From: an uncultured Lachnospiraceae bacterium
GTDB taxonomy: Bacteria; Bacillota; Clostridia; Lachnospirales; Lachnospiraceae
DNA length: 6,450 nt
NCBI GenBank assembly: GCA_902783935.1
Contig: CACZTA010000321.1
Location: 1 to 6,450 of the forward strand
Reading direction: 5' to 3'
The notes beneath the pieces are model-generated. The model was not told the origin of the DNA and made no database searches. It saw nothing but the letters and a program-made list of their open reading frames with translations. A program made the position numbers and the translations under genes. This document shows, one piece after another, positions 4,840 to 6,450 of the stretch (positions within the stretch are counted from its first letter, which is position 1; each line of letters begins with the position of its first letter).

Positions 4840-6336
4840 ATGGATGAGAAAGAGAAAAGGGGCCAGGAAGGGATTTTTGCGGAAAATGAGGCGGAAACCG
4901 TCAACAGCCATGAACACGACGCGGAAGATTTCGAAAAGACGAGACGCCTGAAACAGCAGGTCCTTGCCTGTCTGATGAAGAAAAAATACAAGGAACTCCG
5001 CGAGGAGACGAGCGAAATGCACCCCGCCGACCTGGCGTCCGTGCTGGAGGAGCTGGACGAGAATAACCGGCTCGTGGTGTTCCGTCTGCTCAGGAAAGAC
5101 GTCGCGACAGAAGCGTTCACGTTCATGTCCGACGATGCGAGATCCGAACTCGTGGAAGGCTTCTCCGATGCGGAAATTGTCAACACGATTGAAGAGATCA
5201 GCCTCGACGATGCAGCTGATATGCTGGAAGATATGCCGGCGAGCGTTGTGAAGCGTGTTCTGGCCAAGTCCAGTAAAAAGACGAGAGATTCGCTCAACAG
5301 ACTGCTGCATTATCCGGAGTATTCGGCGGGTTCCATCATGACGCCCGAGTATGTCCGGTTCAAGGAAACTCTGAATGTCCGGGAGGCGATGGATGAGATC
5401 AGGCGCCAGGGCCCTGACGCTGAAACTGTCTACACGGGCTATGTGGTTGACAAAAACAGGCTGAAAGGCGTCGTGACGGCGAGAGACCTGCTTCTGAATG
5501 ATCCGGACACGAAGATCCGGGACCTGATGGATGACAACGTGGTATCCGTGAAGGTGACGGACGACCAGGAGTACGTGGCGCGCCAGCTGGCGAAATACGA
5601 CTTTAATGCGATGCCGGTGGTGGACGCGGAAGGTATGATGCTCGGGATCGTCACGATCGACGACGCGGTCGACGTCCTTGTCGACGAGTCCACGGAGGAT
5701 ATGCAGAAGATGGCGGCGATCCTGCCGGAGGACCAGACGGCGAGCTATTTCGGAACAACTGTGCTCACTCATGCAAAACAGAGAATTCCGTGGCTCCTGA
5801 TCCTCATGCTGTCCGCTACCTTTACCGGGATGGTGACAAAACACTATGAGGCGGCTTTTGCGGCCGTCCCCCTGCTTGTATCTTTCATGCCCATGCTGAT
5901 GGATACGCCGGGTAACTGCGGCAATCAGGCGTGTACGCTGATGGTCCGCGGCCTCGCGCTCGGGGAAGTGACCGTCCGGGATCTCGGAAGAGTGGTCTGG
6001 AAGGAACTGCGGATCTCGCTGCTTGTAGGCGCAATACTGGGTGCAGTCAACGGCCTCCGCATCTACCTGATGTACGGTGTATTTTCGTCACATCCGGATC
6101 CGGCTACGATCCGCTACACGCTTGTCGTGAGTACGGCGCTCTTTGGCGCAATTATCATCTCGAAGCTTGTGGGAGCGGTGCTGCCGCTGCTGGCCAAGCT
6201 CGTTCATCTGGATCCGGCGATTATGGCGACGCCGTTTATTACAACGATCGTAGATGCCTGCTCCCTGATTCTTTACTTCCATATCGCGGAGATTGTTTTT
6301 GCGGCGGAAATCAGCGGCAGGGCTGTGAGCGGGTGA
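4840..6336 (+). CDS. mgtE: Magnesium transporter MgtE
   Basis: MgtE is a homodimeric inner-membrane Mg2+ channel gated by cytosolic Mg2+. This 498-residue protein has the full layout: a charged, acidic N-terminal extension (about 1-33), the helical N domain (about 34-160, including MHPADLASVLEELDE at 60-74), a CBS pair (about 165-290, including IMTPEYV, GYVVD, LKGVVTARDLL and MPVVDAEGMMLGIVTIDDAVDVL), and five membrane helices (about 316-335, 338-355, 388-412, 425-450, 462-488). The pore motif reads DTPGNCGNQACTLMVRG (355-371), and D472 in PFITTIVDACSLILYF matches the pore aspartate of Thermus thermophilus MgtE. Acidic residues lining the Mg2+ sensor (IDDAVDVL, DESTED) are kept. It is longer than the roughly 450-residue Thermus protein mainly at the N-terminus. 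AAGGAGG at 4825-4831, 8 nt before the ATG, fixes the start. It is probably controlled by the structured leader upstream. Confidence 0.96.
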   Translation: MDEKEKRGQEGIFAENEAETVNSHEHDAEDFEKTRRLKQQVLACLMKKKYKELREETSEMHPADLASVLEELDENNRLVVFRLLRKDVATEAFTFMSDDARSELVEGFSDAEIVNTIEEISLDDAADMLEDMPASVVKRVLAKSSKKTRDSLNRLLHYPEYSAGSIMTPEYVRFKETLNVREAMDEIRRQGPDAETVYTGYVVDKNRLKGVVTARDLLLNDPDTKIRDLMDDNVVSVKVTDDQEYVARQLAKYDFNAMPVVDAEGMMLGIVTIDDAVDVLVDESTEDMQKMAAILPEDQTASYFGTTVLTHAKQRIPWLLILMLSATFTGMVTKHYEAAFAAVPLLVSFMPMLMDTPGNCGNQACTLMVRGLALGEVTVRDLGRVVWKELRISLLVGAILGAVNGLRIYLMYGVFSSHPDPATIRYTLVVSTALFGAIIISKLVGAVLPLLAKLVHLDPAIMATPFITTIVDACSLILYFHIAEIVFAAEISGRAVSG

Positions 6337-6360
6337 CAGGTACCGGGAGTGAACTATCAT
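6333..6360 (+). promoter_or_regulatory. Possible promoter at the end of mgtE
   Basis: GTGACA (6333-6338) and TATCAT (6355-6360), 16 bp apart, each match the sigma-A consensus at five of six positions. The -35 overlaps the mgtE stop codon, and transcription would start just before the ribosome binding site of the partial gene at 6383. The short spacer makes this a moderate call. Confidence 0.35.
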
Positions 6361-6382
6361 ATGATTATTATGGAGAATCGGG

Positions 6383-6450
6383 ATGCGTGTTGAGAATACA
6401 AAAAGAAACAGGGACCGGATCGGGAGACTGGTGAATGACCGCAATCTGAA
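6383..6450 (+). CDS. 5' end of an unidentified gene, cut by the window edge
   Basis: An ATG at 6383 opens a frame that stays open to the last base (22 codons plus 2 bases). GGAG at 6372-6375 lies 7 nt upstream, a good ribosome binding site. The peptide begins MRVENTKRNRDRIGRLVND: hydrophilic, basic, without a signal peptide or membrane segment. It is 46 bp after mgtE on the same strand with no terminator between, so it may be read through from mgtE or from its own weak promoter. Too little is visible to name the family. Confidence 0.55.
   Translation, partial: MRVENTKRNRDRIGRLVNDRNL

Noticed and set aside
4795..5844. Long minus-strand frame opposite mgtE
   Set aside because: The plus strand encodes an unmistakable MgtE. 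The antisense translation is rich in His and Arg, looks like no protein family, and lacks start signals.
6356..6365. ATCATATGAT palindrome after mgtE
   Set aside because: A 10-bp AT-rich palindrome can easily arise by chance, and it overlaps the possible -10 of the next gene without other support.

Overview
The window looks like a chromosomal segment of a Gram-positive anaerobe of the Bacillota (class Clostridia, most likely a Lachnospiraceae-type gut or oral organism). The support is strong AGGAGG-type ribosome binding sites, a secreted SH3b-repeat protein, a PfoR-type PTS IIC membrane protein, a MutX-like Nudix domain, short intergenic gaps and a moderately GC-rich base composition judged by eye. 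No phage, transposon, CRISPR, tRNA or rRNA sequence is visible. The taxonomic call is inference from family resemblance only.

Layout, left to right. (1) 41-937 (+) encodes a secreted protein made only of four bacterial SH3 repeats. (2) 938-1080 holds a 14-bp perfect hairpin and a 12-bp perfect palindrome. (3) 1081-2103 (+) encodes an unusual single polypeptide that joins a complete MutX-like 8-oxo-dGTP Nudix hydrolase to a complete Maf nucleotide pyrophosphatase; 15 bp later, 2119-2433 (+) encodes a small two-helix membrane protein with a duplicated Ala/Ser/Glu tail. (4) 2408-3496 (-) encodes a PTS IIC-like permease, convergent with the small protein and overlapping it by 26 bp. (5) 3497-3623 is a divergent control region with a good minus-strand promoter whose spacer carries an inverted repeat. 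(6) 3624-4514 (+) encodes a membrane-anchored ComEC-like metallo-beta-lactamase-fold protein. (7) 4515-4839 is a long, structured leader of mgtE: a strong promoter with a dyad in its spacer, a 29-codon leader ORF with a good ribosome binding site, two mutually exclusive hairpins, an intrinsic terminator and a further competing hairpin. (8) 4840-6336 (+) encodes an MgtE magnesium channel/transporter. (9) A new gene probably begins at 6383 and runs off the window.

The genes do not form one pathway. The fused Nudix-Maf enzyme is a two-activity cleaner of damaged or non-canonical nucleotides. The PTS IIC protein has no IIA or IIB partner here. The most interesting region is the mgtE leader: its arrangement (promoter, short leader peptide, switching helices that can bury the leader ribosome binding site, terminator, then the Mg2+ transporter) is what a transcription-attenuation or Mg2+-sensing leader would look like, yet it does not show the motif order of the M-box riboswitch. 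The second most interesting item is the Nudix-Maf fusion.
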